From NCBI GenBank assembly GCA_027574665.1, contig CM050664.1, positions 17,200,774-17,264,773 on the forward strand: 64,000 nucleotides of DNA. The letters run 5' to 3'. The stretch is from Rhynochetos jubatus (Eukaryota > Chordata > Aves > Eurypygiformes > Rhynochetidae). The position numbers were made by a program, and so were the translations under genes. Under the pieces are notes generated by a model. That model made no database searches. It had not been told where the DNA came from and saw nothing but the letters and a program-made list of their open reading frames with translations. This document shows, one piece after another, positions 51,401 to 63,790 of the stretch (its first letter is position 1; every line of letters starts with the position of its first letter).

Positions 51401-52026
51401 TGGTGGAGAGCTGGAGCTGGATCGGCTGGTGGTGAGCCCGGCTGGGAAGTGGCACTGGTCCTTCTGGGGGGCGGTGGTCGGCACCGTGGTGGCTGGAGGT
51501 CAAGCAGGCATTGAATGGGGGGGTGGGACACAGGTGGCATCAGCAGTCACCCTGTACAGCATGTTATCGTTGTGGCTTTGGCTGTTTTTGGCATGTTTGA
51601 AGTTTATCAGTCGTAAGATGACGCGGTGGCTGTGCTGTGGGTGAGAGTTGGGTGGTCAGTCACCTGAAGGTCTCTCCCTGGTTGCTGGGGCCTGGCTGCC
51701 ACAACCAGGGGGTCCTACCAGCTTGTGTTCCTGGAGCTGTACCCTGAATCCATGCTACTGTTGGCCTAGTGTGTGATCCTTTTGGTAAGTGTTCCCCCAG
51801 CTCATTGTAAAGCTTCCTGCAGCCCATTCAACTTCTGCTCCTTACCTTCCTGGGGTCTGAGAGACCAATATTTGCCCATCAAACTCTCCAAAGATGCCTG
51901 GAACTTCTCCCTTGGGCACTGTGCTGGTTCCTGGTCCCTTCCTGAGGATGGCTCTGTTCTCTTTCCTGGCATGGCAGGAAGGGCATTGGTGGGAGCAATG
52001 GCAGAGGGCGAGTGTAACTGGGGATT

Positions 52027-52215
52027 ATAGAATCACAGAGTGGTTTGGGTTGGAAGGGACCTTAAAGACCATCCAGTTCCACCCCTCTGCCATGGGCAGG
52101 GACACCTTCCACTAGACCAGGTTGCTCCTGGCCTTGAAGACAGCCAGGGATGGGGCATCCATAGATTCTCTGGGCAACCTGTGCCAGTGCCTCCCCACCC
52201 TCTCAGTGCAAGAGA
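52027..52215 (-). mobile_element. CR1 LINE 3' tail fragment
   Basis: On the + strand the block opens ATAGAATCACAGAGTGG and continues with the classic inverted CR1 3' tail (GGTTTGGGTTGGAAGGGACC, CTTCCACTAGACCAGGTTGC, GGGATGGGGCATCCA, TCTCTGGGCAACCTG). The element is therefore in minus orientation with its 3' terminus at 52027. About 20 bases of the consensus are missing after the ACCAGGTTGCTC block. It is a severely 5'-truncated copy of about 190 bases, as most CR1 insertions are. Confidence 0.95.
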
Positions 52216-54394
52216 GACTGTGAGCAAAGCTCCAAGTATTTAGAGTGGGTGCTCCTCTGAGCTGTAGCTATGTGAGTGATGGCTGTCCTCTGGTGCAGAA
52301 TACAGGCATGGACTGATGGGGATTATGCTGGGACGAGGACTGTGGTGAGCAGCAGCTCTGTGCCCTCGGGAAGAATGGAGCTGTGTCCCTGCCGAGAGGT
52401 GCAGGAGCTGTCTGTGCCAACTGCAAACATGAATCCTCGTGACATGGCTGAGGGCAGCAGGCTACCACCGTGTCTGCACCAGGTGGGTTGGTTGCTGTCA
52501 TCTGGCTGAAGGTTCTTCATAAGCTCCAAGGAGGAGCTTTGAACCTCAGCGTAACTGCGCTATGAGAGAAGTGGAAAGTGGGTTTATTTTTTTGTGTTGT
52601 AGTTGAAAAGGCAAATGGATGATGGTTGTGCATTCATCCACCTGATTCAAATGAAGCCATGAAACATCATCATTTCCCAATAAAAACCTATTGACAAAGT
52701 AGCTGCTAAGCTCCCAGAAGCAAAAGTACTCTTTGAATTAAATGCAGTGCATGCGTTTTGGCAAAAGCAGGCTGAGTAAGCCTCCAAGCTAATGTGTTTT
52801 TCCCTTTAAATAGCACGTTTGGAAGATAAGACAGTAGAAGAAACGTTATTTGATAGTAAGTCTGGCAGGGGAACACATGGAGGACGCGTGGTTGTTTGCT
52901 GTGCCTGGGGTGTTGTGTACATGCCGGGAAGACGCGTGGTTGGGAGGGCTGACGCGTTGGCTGGGCAGTGCTGAGTCTCTTCATTCCCTTTTTTCAAGAG
53001 GCACACGTGTTGTCATTAGAGGCTGGTTCAGTAAGCTGTAAACAGAGCAAAGTGTGCTTAATTGCCAATCCAGATGAGATAAAATAGTTTTATAGAGATT
53101 TATGGGAATAATAAACTATTTGGAGAAATTCATGACCTGTCTAGCTGTGATCAGTGGACCTTTAAAGGGTTTATTGGGCAAGGATATTGTCTGCCATGGG
53201 CAAGTCCTGTGTGGTGTTGGTACAGTTGGACATGTGCTGTTGGCTTAAAACATTTTGATTTAAGTCATTTATTTGCCAGCTGATGCCTCTTCCCAGAGGC
53301 TGTCCATAAATGAGCCTGGCAGAAACGGCACCCTGTGCCCAGGGAGAGGACTGTTCGTCAGTCACCTCCCAGTTTTATCCACAAGAGAGAGGCTGTTGGA
53401 GATCAGCAGCAGGAACCCACTGCAGAGCACCTTGTGCCCCCAAGGCTGGGACATCTGCTGTTTGTGAGCTTAAAATTGGGATAAGCTGGGCTTGTGTGCC
53501 CAAGCCATCGACTTCAGGGTTTCTGATTGTCTGGATGTACATGTCTTCCTGTCACCAGGTGAATGATATCATAAAGTCCTGCCTGTCCTGGGGAAAAAGG
53601 AAAGGGGTGAAAAATATGGAAATTGTCAGAGGGAAGGATTCTTCATGTAGGGACCTGGATCTGTGTTGCTTTATTTGTGAGAGATGTGAGTGAAAGATGG
53701 AAAACCTTAACAAGTATGAGATGGCTGATGTGCATGTCTGTGGGAGGAATCCCAAGTCTCCCATTCCTTTTGGAGAGTGCCACATAGATATTAAGAATTT
53801 GTGTTGACTTTGTCTACTAAAGGGTCTCAGGAATCTTGAGGTAAAAGCAGTCTGCTCTGGGGTTTTAGGCAGGTTGTGGCTAGAAGCAGCTGCTTTACAG
53901 TTAACATAAATGACCACAGAAAATACCAAAACCTCATGTTCGTAAACAGCATCTCTACCTCACTAACTCTAAAGTGTATTTTTCCTTGAGGTAGCCTCTT
54001 CCAGAGGCTTAAAAATGCAAGTTCATCCTGTTTTATATAATATCCATATGGTGTATCCTGTTGCACCCAGGAAGCCTGTGAGGGGAAGGCTGGAGCTGTC
54101 TGGGCTTTCTGCAGGAAGCAGAGCAATGTTGAACACCTCTGCCCTGTGTCCCCTGGGGGTGGGTCACACCACCTCCTGAGGAAGAATGGGAGCCCAAGGG
54201 TGTCTCTGCTGTGGGGACAGATCCTGTGTCCATCTGCTCGTTGTACTGCGCTTGGGAGCAGCTGGGTGATGCCGAGTGGGCAGTACACTGGGATAGACAC
54301 TGCTGCCCTGTCCTGGCTGCACCCTCAGCCCTCTGCAAAGTTAGTTAAAAAGCCAAGTAAATAACCTTTGCCCTCGTTAACTGTGGTCAGGGCA

Positions 54395-54875
54395 GCCATG
54401 CCGGGTCCTGCATATGGGCCACAACCACCCCATGCAGCAGTATGGGCTTGGGGACGAGTGGCTGGAAAGCTGCCCGGAGGAAAGGGACCTGGGGGTGTTG
54501 GTCAGCAGCAGCTGAATATGAGCCAGCGTGTGCCCAGGTGGCCAAGGCAGCCAACAACATCCTGGCCTGCATCAGGGACAGTGTGGCCAGCAGGACCAGG
54601 GCAGGGATCGTCCCCCTGTGCTGGGCACTGGTGAGCAACACCTTGAATCCTGTGTTCAGTTTTGGGTCCTTCCCTGCAGGAAAGACACTGAGGGGCTGGA
54701 GTGTGTCCAGAGAAGGGAACGGAGCTGGGGAAGGGTCTGGAGCACAAGTCCTGTGAAGAGTGGCTGAGGGAGCTGGGGGTGTTCAGCCTGGAGAAGAGGA
54801 GGCTCAGGGGAGACCTTATCGTTCTCTACAACTCCCTGAAAGGAGGGTGCAGAGAGGGGGGGTTGGTCTTTCACT
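54395..54875 (+). mobile_element. CR1 LINE fragment, end of ORF2 (defective)
   Basis: The + strand carries the terminal part of CR1 ORF2. It reads from GGGTCCTGCATATGGGCCAC through GAGTGGCTGGAAAGCTGCCC, CCAGGTGGCCAAGGCAGCC, TCAGTTTTGGGTCC and GTGTCCAGAGAAGGGAACG to ACCTTATCGTTCTCTACAAC. Recognisable peptides (CAQVAKAANNILACIRDSVAS, then [19 protein letters not shown]) fall in different frames, so the copy has frameshifts and is dead. It lacks the 5' part and breaks off before the 3' UTR. It is sense to the host gene. Confidence 0.93.
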
Positions 54876-57161
54876 TGGGAAACCTTTTTCCTCCTCTCCT
54901 GGACTTCTCAAGCAACTGAAAGCAAGGGAAAGCTGGAGCCTCATGCTCTGCTGTCCCCAGATCAGGGCAGTGATCTTACATCATGTCACTTTGGCAAGAG
55001 CAGGTTTGCGTGGATGGGTCTGTCCCTCTTGCACTTGCTGCCTACCCAGGGTTCAGCCTGCTGCCTGGCAGCAGTAGCTCGTTTAATGCTGGCTTCCCAC
55101 CGGCTCTTGCTTGGAGTCTGCATCGCAGCTGGATGGGCTGCAAGACTTCCCTTGTTCTGACACCGTGCCGCTGTTTACTTGCGGATCTGTAGCTCTGCAA
55201 AATTCCCCTTATCCACTCCAGGAAGTGGCTATTTTTGCTTTTCAGAGTGAATAAGATATCTTTAGTTTTCTTCCCCGCCAGGCAAGCACAAAATCAATAA
55301 ATCAATTTACATGAGAAATTTCCCCCTGTATCCTTGTGAGCCTGGTCTCGATTGGTGCTCTGGAAACTGCCTGGAGGTGGAAGCGGCACTTGTACCACTG
55401 TGGGTTAGTGCTGGGTGCGGAGATGGAGTCCTATCTTCTGTGGCAGGCAGGGATGGGTTGGGATGGTCCAGCGTGCAGCTGGGACTCTGGCATCGGCCAA
55501 GGGAGTTGCAGGAGCTGAAGGAGCTGGCTGGAAAGGGTGGGAGCACTGGGGCTGGCAGGACTGATTCTGACTTTGAGCTCTGGTGGTGTGTTTGGGTTGG
55601 TTTTCTTTATGAACTTGGCTTGTAAGAAGATTTTCTCTCCTTGCAATAAACAAGGATTCCATGCGATGCCTCATATCTGGTGGCCTCTGCAGAGGCTTCA
55701 GTGTGTGCCTCGTAAGGAAACGTGGTGGTGGTTTGCTTTCCTCGTGTTGTCATGTCTTCCTTCAATTATGGGATAAATATTAATACCACAACCACCCACT
55801 AAAGAGGCGCTGCCTGCCATGTCTTATCGTCCTGTCCTTGGGCTGTTGGAACAACTTTACAACACCCTTAAGTTTAAAACAAACACACACAGAAACCAGT
55901 CCCTCAGGATGTATTACAGCTGACCAGCAAATGTGCGTTTCATTACCTAAAATATGCTGGTAGACCCAGCAGAGTGAGTGAGCCACCGGGAAGTGGACCT
56001 GGAAAAGGCTTCAGGACTAGATAAAATAGGAAAAGTGACTTTTTTCCACCTCTCCCCTCTCTTTTTGATTTTTCCTGCTATGAATTCCTGGTAAAGACTT
56101 GCATTTCTGAGGGAAACTGGAGTGCCAAGCTGGAAGATGCACTGGCAGCGCAGGCACAGAAGTGTGGGGAGGAGCGAACCAGCTCTGTTAGAATGTTGTC
56201 TGTGTTTGTTTACTTTTTTTAAAGGTGTTGATGCTTGAATGTGAGTGCCTGGAGTGGATAACTGCTTGGTGTCATCCCCCAGCATGGTTCAGAGCCTGAC
56301 CAAGGTTCTGCGGTGGGAGATTTTGCTGGACTGGCCTTCTGGGGGGACATGGACAGCATGTTCCTCCTCTGGTTGGGTGGTTGACATGGGACGGGGATGA
56401 TGGAGCTGTGTGGACCCTGCATGGCTGGGGACCACAGAGTTTGGCACTGCCTGGATCTGGCTCATCCAGCACCAGGAATCCACTGTTGGCACCTCCATAT
56501 GTGTGTGACGGGCAGGGCTCCGAGGTCAGCCCTGTCCGTGGAGCTGTATCTCGGATGAGGACTGGTAACACCCAGCCATCCGTTCATACTCCTCAGTACA
56601 AAGCACTGACATCAGGGCTCCCCTTTCATCCCTTCTTGGTGGGCTTGGCAGGAAAAGTGCTTGCCTTTTCCAGTGGGATTTTGAAGGCGTCCGTTAGTTT
56701 GCAGTGTTGATGATATCTTCTGGTGCTGGGAAGGATTTTGTCATCTGAGGCCAAGCCGAGGAGTACAAGGATCCTATGTTGGCCCTGATTTGTGGGAGAG
56801 CTGATTTCCATGGGCTTTGAAGAGCCCCATAGCAGAGAGGTGTGTAAAGAGTTATCTTTTGGAGAAGTGTTTTGCCGTTGGATGACTAGCTCGTTGTTCA
56901 TGTGGAGCAATGATTTTTATTCAGTAACATCCACGTATCCCACTGCTTCCCCTCCAAGAAAAACACAGCGAGCTGTCTCACCAGTTCCACCAGACGGGTC
57001 TCACAGAGCAAAACCTGGCTGGTGGCATCGTGCAGGGAGTGTTTTTGCATGCGAGAAGGTGAGTCACTGTCGGTTGCTTGGTCAACAGCAACTGTATGCA
57101 CTTTCTCGGTCTGCTTTGGGACACTTTAAAAGAGGCGTACCAACTCTACCCCCTTTTTTAG

Positions 57162-57221
57162 ATGAAAAAAGAGGTGAGGAACCCATATTTGATCCACCTA
57201 CAGAAAATTCCACCATTCCAG
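57162..57221 (+). CDS. Candidate 60-base symmetric cassette exon in intron 3
   Basis: A strong acceptor (CTCTACCCCCTTTTTTAG, with branch-point-like TACCAAC at 57138-57144) and a good donor (CCAG/GTAATA) enclose exactly 20 codons. Read in phase 0, as required after exon 3, it gives MKKEVRNPYLIHLQKIPPFQ without a stop. Read in phase 1 it gives an acidic peptide with EEPIFDPPTENSTIP, also open. The third frame has an immediate stop. Length divisible by three and strong sites fit an alternatively spliced microexon-like cassette. I cannot tell which frame is used or whether it is real; the composition is AT-rich, unlike exons 1-3. Confidence 0.28.
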
Positions 57222-57468
57222 GTAATATTAAAGGGTGGTAGCAGCTGCACTTGTAAGCTTTAAAGTCAGTTACAAACCCCTCGATGGACATCTGTGCCCT
57301 GCACCACCAGTGCCTCGGGCTCTCTGTTGTCACCATTGCAGTGTCTGTGTCAGAAAGGCAGGAAGGTGGCTCTGCTCCTGGCTTCAGCTGTGGCTGCTGG
57401 ATCAGGAGAGTGCCCAAGGGAAAGACTCAGCTTGGCTTTGAGTAGCAGAGCTCACCTTGAAGAGATGA

Positions 57469-57843
57469 CAGGATGGGGTGGCTTCAGAGAGGCAGAATGA
57501 AGATACCCAGATGAAAACAATGCCTGAAGGCAGATCCCTGGCACTGGTGCGGGACAGCCGCTTCCCAGCCCTGAACCCAGAGGGCTGTGATCTCCTTGTG
57601 GCACTCAATGAGCTGGGAGGGATCAGGCAGACCCTGAGAGCACTCCTGAAAGGGCTGCAGCTCACCGGGTGGAAGCCAATGAGCCTGTTTGACAACAGTG
57701 GAGGACAAGGCTTGTTGTGGATGGCTCTTGGCTTCACAGGGGAAAGCTGTGATATGCCGGAGGAGGCAGAGAAGGGGATTTGTATGAAGAAAGGTGGGAA
57801 GAGAACAGAGAGAAGAGGTGTGATAGAGCAGAGTCCTGGGTGA
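57469..57843 (+). other. Unexplained open frame with coding-like codon use
   Basis: The frame is stop-free for about 124 codons, from just after TGA at 57466 to TGA at 57841. Its first ATG is at 57511, and its middle part favours G/C-ending codons (CTG, GTG, CAG, CTC, ACC). The peptide includes RSLALVRDSRFPALNPEGCD and LNELGGIRQTLRALLKGLQL, neither of which I recognise. Possible acceptors on the left have poor pyrimidine tracts. The best donor on the right (AAAG/GTGGGA at 57794) gives phase 1. It could be a lost exon, a fragment of an unrecognised repeat, or chance; frames of this length do occur by chance in this window. Confidence 0.15.
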
Positions 57844-60699
57844 GAATCCCAGTTCAGGAGTGGAGAGAGGCTGGGTATGAGCAGGAGGAGCATCCTGTGT
57901 CTGGGAGCATCCCATATGATATGGGTCCCCGTAATTTCTCTGGTGCTACTCCGCATCTCTGGTGTTGGGAGTTTGCAGCTCTGAACTGCTTCATCCCCTC
58001 TCAGGCTGGTTCAGTCCCTGCGCAGGGAGAGGGGCTGCTGCAGCCTCCTGGCCCCTCTCTGGTTTCCAGGGGCACAGCTGGGATCTCTGACAACTCAAGC
58101 TCCCTGTGGAGTGTGGTTTACACCCCGTTCGCTGCTTGCGTGTCTGTCTGTCTGTACGCTGGGGAGCACTCTTGCCTCTCCGTGCACATCCCCTGGCAGA
58201 TGCTCGGAGTGCGTGTGCTGTGCAGCACACTCAGGAGGCATGGCGAGACCTTCCGTCAGTGGTGCAGCTTTCCTCTGCCGTTACCGGCTCGGTCAGAGCA
58301 ATTTTGCAGACAAGCCGCAGTTTCAGTTTATAACTGTGATTTATCAGCAGCTCTGTGGGCCAGAGTTGCTCCATCAAATGCTTTTCCCTGGCTGAGTGGT
58401 TTTGTTTTGGAGTGAAGAGCTGACGTTAAGGTAGGGTGTGAGCTGTGCGGTTAGATGCTTGTAGGGCGTTTGGAAAGATCCCTTACCCAGAATGACTCCT
58501 TCATTTCAAGACTCCGTGTGCTCAGTGTGAACAAGTGAAGAGTTGTTTTGACGCCCTTTCTTTTTGTGGGTGAACCTTTCAGCAAGGAAAATGCGCCTTT
58601 TTCTTTCTTCTTTCTCGAGAGTGGGGAAGGTTGGGATGCCCACCGGTGTGCTCAAGTGATTGTGGAGCAAAAGCACCTTTTTGGAAGAGCTGATGACTCA
58701 TTCTCTTTGCTGGAGCTGTGGAGCTTCCCTCTGAGCCTGGCAGCACCCGGGTGCCTCGACACAGCACTGCTCTTGCCTACCCCTTCCCAAGCTGCCTCCC
58801 AGGGCCTAGTTTTCAGAGACAACAGTTGTTGCCCTGTGGTGGGTTTTGGCTGGTGTGGACCACCCCCACCCAGGCTGGCAAAAGGCAGGTGCTGGGCTCC
58901 ATCTCCCTAGGCTGCTCCCAGCCATGGAGGATGCTCGAGGCATGGGGCTTTTTTCCATGGGTGTGCTTTTCTGCTTGGAAAAAGGTGCAGTGAAGGTAGA
59001 AATGCTAAATTAAAACTACGTGTGGTTTGTGTCTAATTGGTTTGACTTTGCCGAGGCTCCACGGAGGAGCAGTCCTCGGGCTGGGCACAGGTCCTGGCCA
59101 GGGACAGTGACCACGGGCATTGCCACCTCTGCTGTGCCCAGGTGGGAGTGTGGCAGCTGGATCTACCCTGATTATACTAAAGGTGTGAGATTGGAAGGGG
59201 TCTGCCCTGCTGCTTGGAGGGTAGGGATGAAAGCAGCAGTCTCGAGCGTGGCATCCAGCAGTGGCCATCTGAGGTGGTGGTTCTCACCCACCAAAAAATG
59301 TTTCCTTGTGGCACTGGGAGAGCAAGCAGAGAGGGTCAGCTTGTTCCTTCTGACATGTTTCTAAGCGCTCACAGGAGATGCAAACTTGCATGCTCTTCAG
59401 AGAGCTGGGAGAAGGGTGTTTTTCCCTCTGCTGGTGCCATTCATGGCAGGAAGGACCAGCTTCAGAGCCTGTCTGTTCTGAGTGCCAGCGATGTGAAGGA
59501 GCCAAGCAGTTTATGCTGTGCTGAGTCTGATGCAGGACTCTGGGGACCTGATGCTATCCATTTGTGGAGTTTTCCGAATGCCATTCAGCTTTCACTGGCT
59601 ATTCCAGGTGCCTTTTGCAGAAGGTCAGCAACCAGTGTCTTAAACTCATACACAGTACGTGGCCTCTGGTTCAGCGGCACGGCTGAGCCTGGCATAACTG
59701 CAGGTCCAAAAGCAGTTTGGTTGTGGCCAAGTGGGTGAGAAACATCCCCAGTGCCAGCACAGTCTGCTGGGGCGCTCGCCTGGGGCAGCACCGGGCTGGG
59801 AGAGATCTCCTTGGGAGGGGGCTGCTGTGCTTCCCGAGATCCGGCAGCCCGCTGTATCAGCACAGCGTTCACCCGTTGCTCCATTTGATTGTTGCTGATT
59901 CAGCCCCCTATTTTGGGGAGTATCTAAAGACACACAAGTCCTCAGTGGGAGCAGGGACTGAGGGCAGACAGCAGGCCATGGGGCTGGGTGAAATGCCGAG
60001 CGTGGATGTACGGGGTACAAAGCACGCTGAAAGATGCTCCTGAGAGTGCTGACTGTGATATTTGGAGCTGTCATAAGCTGATCAAAACCAGATTATCTGT
60101 GTTCATCAGAGATCTTAAAGGGACCTTCCCACTTCTTGGGACTTTATTTTGAGGTTGTGACTGCCATGTCCTCGTCTGATCCAGGAGGAGATAGCCCTGA
60201 GCCGGTAGAGCGAGGGGTGGGAATGAGCAGCCATGGGGAAACGCGCTGGTGGTCCCACTCAGTGCTGCTGCTCAGAGGTGATCCTGCTGCCCGAGGGAGC
60301 GGCGCGGTGTTAAATGTCATTTTAATGGGGGCAGAACACAATACGGGATGAATCGAAACTGCTCATGGTGGAAAATGTACATGGCTGTTAAAACCGTTGT
60401 GATGGGGGGCTCAGACCGTGTTGCAGGAGACCAGGAGAGGTTGGCCCTTCGCTCAGCTGAAGAAGACAGGAGCGAAACTCCTGGCTGGCGACATGTCCCC
60501 TGTTGAACTTGTGGTGGTGGGGCATAAGTAAGGGGGAGAGGAGAGTTAGATGGGGGAGAGGTTTGCCTGAGGGGTACCAACCCGTGCTAACCTCCGATCA
60601 GCAGCGATGGAGAAAAGGGAACGGGGGAGGGAGAAATCTTCTAGCGGCAGTGTTGTGTGGGGTAAAGGGAAAGTCAGAGTTTCCCCCTCCTTTAGAGTA

Positions 60700-60990
60700 C
60701 CCCCATCCCATGGATTTAAACACTGATTTTAAAAGGAGAATAAAAAATAACGAGGACATGGATAGATGGTTTCTTTTTATCTCTACAGCTGAAGAGATAA
60801 ATGTGACATTAATTATGTGACACAGCTTTGAAAATCATTATGTATATCTGTTTTTTTTTAAAAAGGGGTTTCAGATTTCTGTCTGGGACTAATAAAGAAG
60901 GACAATTTTAAAAAAACTTTAAAGATGATCTGTAGAGAGAGAGTTTGCAGTCTTAATTTTCCCTTGTGTAGATGAAGCTTGTTCAGCTCT
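60700..60990. promoter_or_regulatory. AT-rich unique block, candidate regulatory element
   Basis: Several hundred bases of low-GC sequence contain GAGATAAATG, ATTAATTATG and repeated TTTAAA/TTTTAAAA cores plus a T8-A5 tract, between GC-rich neighbours. No frame or transposon explains it. It is listed as a candidate enhancer-like block only. Confidence 0.18.
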
Positions 60991-63339
60991 CCTGTCTCAC
61001 ATAGAGCGTGTGTGTGTTTGAAGGAGATGCTGAGAGAGGGAAAACCAGGGCGGCTTGTGATGTTTAGTAGGAGAACATGGGCTTTTGGGTGGGTGGGGGG
61101 TGAGATGGGGCTGTGGGAGGGGGAAGTGTTGAACTCTGCACACCTCTGTCCCGAGGAGAAAGGAAATGAGAACAGTTAGCCTCACTGAGTAAGCAGTTTG
61201 CCTGTTTTTCTCAAGATCTGCAGGCATCTGCCTCCTGAGCCTCAGTGCGATGGAGCGGGCAGAACATCGTGATGGTTGGAGTTACGGGCAGTTGGAAGTA
61301 GTGGTGTTAGTTGTCCTCCCTTGCCGGGCTGGGGGAGCTGGTGGCTTTGCGTGAGGCTGGGTGTGCAGGTTGGGGGGGCAGTTTCTGCTTGAGGACAGTG
61401 ATGGGGGAGTTAGCGATGCAGGCTCACTGCCCAAAGTCAAGAGCTGCTCACAGCAGTCTGTTGGGGAGTGTAAAAGGATGTGGCAGTAGGACAGGCAGGG
61501 GAGTTTGTTTGGGATAGAGGGAAGAGGTGGGAAAGTGTGATCTTATTCCCTGTCTGCTGTCAAATCCTTGTGCCAGAGCCAAAGTTGTGGCCAGGGCTGT
61601 TCGGGGAAGCAGGTGGCCTTGGAGTGGTGGGCACCCTCTGGAGGGGAGTTTTGATCTATAGGAAAAGTGACTGCTTTTTAATTAATACTTAGAAGAGGGG
61701 TTTCCTGCAGGTCACTTGGAGTGTGGGTGCTGAGGTCTCTTCTGTGTTAGGTAAAGGGGGAGCCCTGCAAGTGAGAGAGGAGCAACCCCTGTGTGTTGGC
61801 TCCTAGTTGCAGAAACTCATTGGTTCTCCTGCTTTGTAGAGCTTCAGGACGCTAACTCAAATGGGCTGTGTACAGCACAGTTTTTCAAAGGAATAATAAG
61901 GGCTTTTTGTACCAAGAAGTGGTTGGAAATCCCTGAGCATTAGGCTTTGAGCTGTTGTGAGCACCGTGAGGAAGCCCAGGCAGGCTGGTGCTTTCCTGAC
62001 CTGCCCTTCCCAGGGTTTGGCAGCTGTCTCGGGGGTCTCCTGGCAGCGGGATGCAGGTGAGGGGCTGCTTGCTGCAGAGATGAGCTCCGGGGCTGTAAAC
62101 ATGCCCCACTTGAAAGCAGCAGACCATGCAACTTGCCAGTCACTGGTGTGGCGTCTGAGACTTCAGCTTGTGGTGTGGCAGGCGGGAGTGGTGCCAAGTG
62201 AGATTTCATTAGCGGGAACAAAACCATATGGTCTGACCAAAGCCGTGGTGACTACGGCTTTCCCAGTTAATTTGGGTTTTAGAAGCATCCCTGTTTACCC
62301 TGCGCACTTCTCCGGAGCGGCTGTGCCGGGGGCTGCCGCAGGGGCTAGTTAGGGGGAGGAAATAGCTGCTCCCTCTGTCTCCACTGTGAACTGGTGCCTG
62401 TGGCTCGGGAGGGCTCCGGCCTTGCCATCGGCACCAGATCTGTGTGGTGCTGGGAATGCACGCTGCAGGGGTCAGCACGCTCTGTGCGGGATCTGCAGGG
62501 CTTCAGCTTGCACGGCACCATGCTGCTTAAAATGAGCTTGCTGCATGGTGTGCCAAAACTGGAAGGTTGAGCTTGATCCCTGCTCTGTATTCTGCCTCCA
62601 GCACCTGAGGAGCTGCCTGCAGAGAGGGAACTGCCGTGTCGAAGGAAAAGCATTCCAAAGTTTGTTACTGACTTGATCTCTCGCTTGCTGTTGCTGTTTT
62701 GGTGAGGAATCTGCTGCCCTATGCTGTGTGTGGGGCTGGGGCCAGGGGAGCCATGGGGCACTGCAGGTCCTGCTCCGCAGTCAGGGCTGGTGGGGGACAT
62801 GGGAGCTCAGCTGCTCCCACTCAAGGACCTGCCAGGCACCTACAGCTGTTACTGGCTGTGTGGTGTGAGCTCTGCCTTGCATGTGTCCTCCTGGCGGGGG
62901 AGGTTCCCTTCCTCTTTCTCAGTCTCTCCATGCGATGGGCATTTCTCCTGGACAAGTGGGCACCCAGGTGGAGGAGCCTCTGGGGTCACTGCTGCTTTGC
63001 CTGTGGCGACCATCAGCTGTATCAGCCAGTGGTATAAAGGATATTGAGCTTTGTGGTTGCCATTGGGCATGGGGGGAGAGCGGGGAGTGTAGAGACATGG
63101 CGATGAGGAGGGCAGCGTGGCACTGATGGCCACCACGTGGAAAGGCAGCAGGGAAACATCCTTGTGAGAAAGGGGGGAGGAAGGCGGTTCCCACTAGTGT
63201 CGGTGCCCTCCCCCTCACTCTGCCACAAAATAAATTCTGGAAAGTCATCCCAGAGAAACGTGCTGCTGAGTTCGGGTGGGTTGGGTGTCTAGGGTACAGG
63301 GTGGCTTTGTGATTTTTATAACGTTCATCTGCACACCCG

Positions 63340-63790
63340 CTGGTGAATGGCTGATGTATCCCGCATGCGATCCCGTGAGGGGATTGCATCTTGCTACCAG
63401 AGACGGGCTGCAGGGAAAAGCGGGGCGGCTCAGGCCCCTTCTGCGGGGGTGTTTCTCCTGCCTCGTGTGGTGGCTGTGAGTCTGACGCAGCCCTTGCCCA
63501 GCAGAGCCCAACTTGGCATCCTCCCAAGGCGAGGTGATGCCGTGGTTGTCCTCCTCCTCCCTGATGGATGGTGGTCAGGCAGGCTGGCGGAGTGTCCTGG
63601 GCAGAGCAGGATTAGGTCACCCTCGGCGGCGGCTCCCGCGGTGCGGTGGCTGCGTTTGGCAGCGGTGGCCCTGCGTAACCTCCACCGTGGGTCCTGCTAA
63701 TATTTGCTTTATGACATATCTTTGATAATGTTTCGTGTGTGCCCAGCGAGGCCCTATAACTCAGCAGCGCCGTTCCAGCCGGCAGAGCTT
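63340..63790. promoter_or_regulatory. CpG-enriched patch near the right edge
   Basis: CpG dinucleotides cluster here (CCCGCATGCGATCCCG, AAAGCGGGGCGG, TCGGCGGCGGCTCCCGCGG). The cluster is followed by a sharp change to AT-rich sequence with AATAACAAAAATAAATC and TATATATTTAGAC at about 63803-63848. This may be an internal CpG-island promoter or a conserved element. I see no complete exon: the open frames here have no splice context. Confidence 0.25.

Noticed and set aside
52027-54875. CR1 pieces at 52.0 and 54.4 kb as halves of one rearranged element
   Set aside because: They are in opposite orientation, come from different parts of CR1 and differ in divergence, so two independent insertions are simpler.
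62919-63527. 202-codon minus-strand open frame near the right edge
   Set aside because: Low-complexity His/Pro/Ser-rich translation of a CpG-rich, GC-rich patch, with no recognisable domain.
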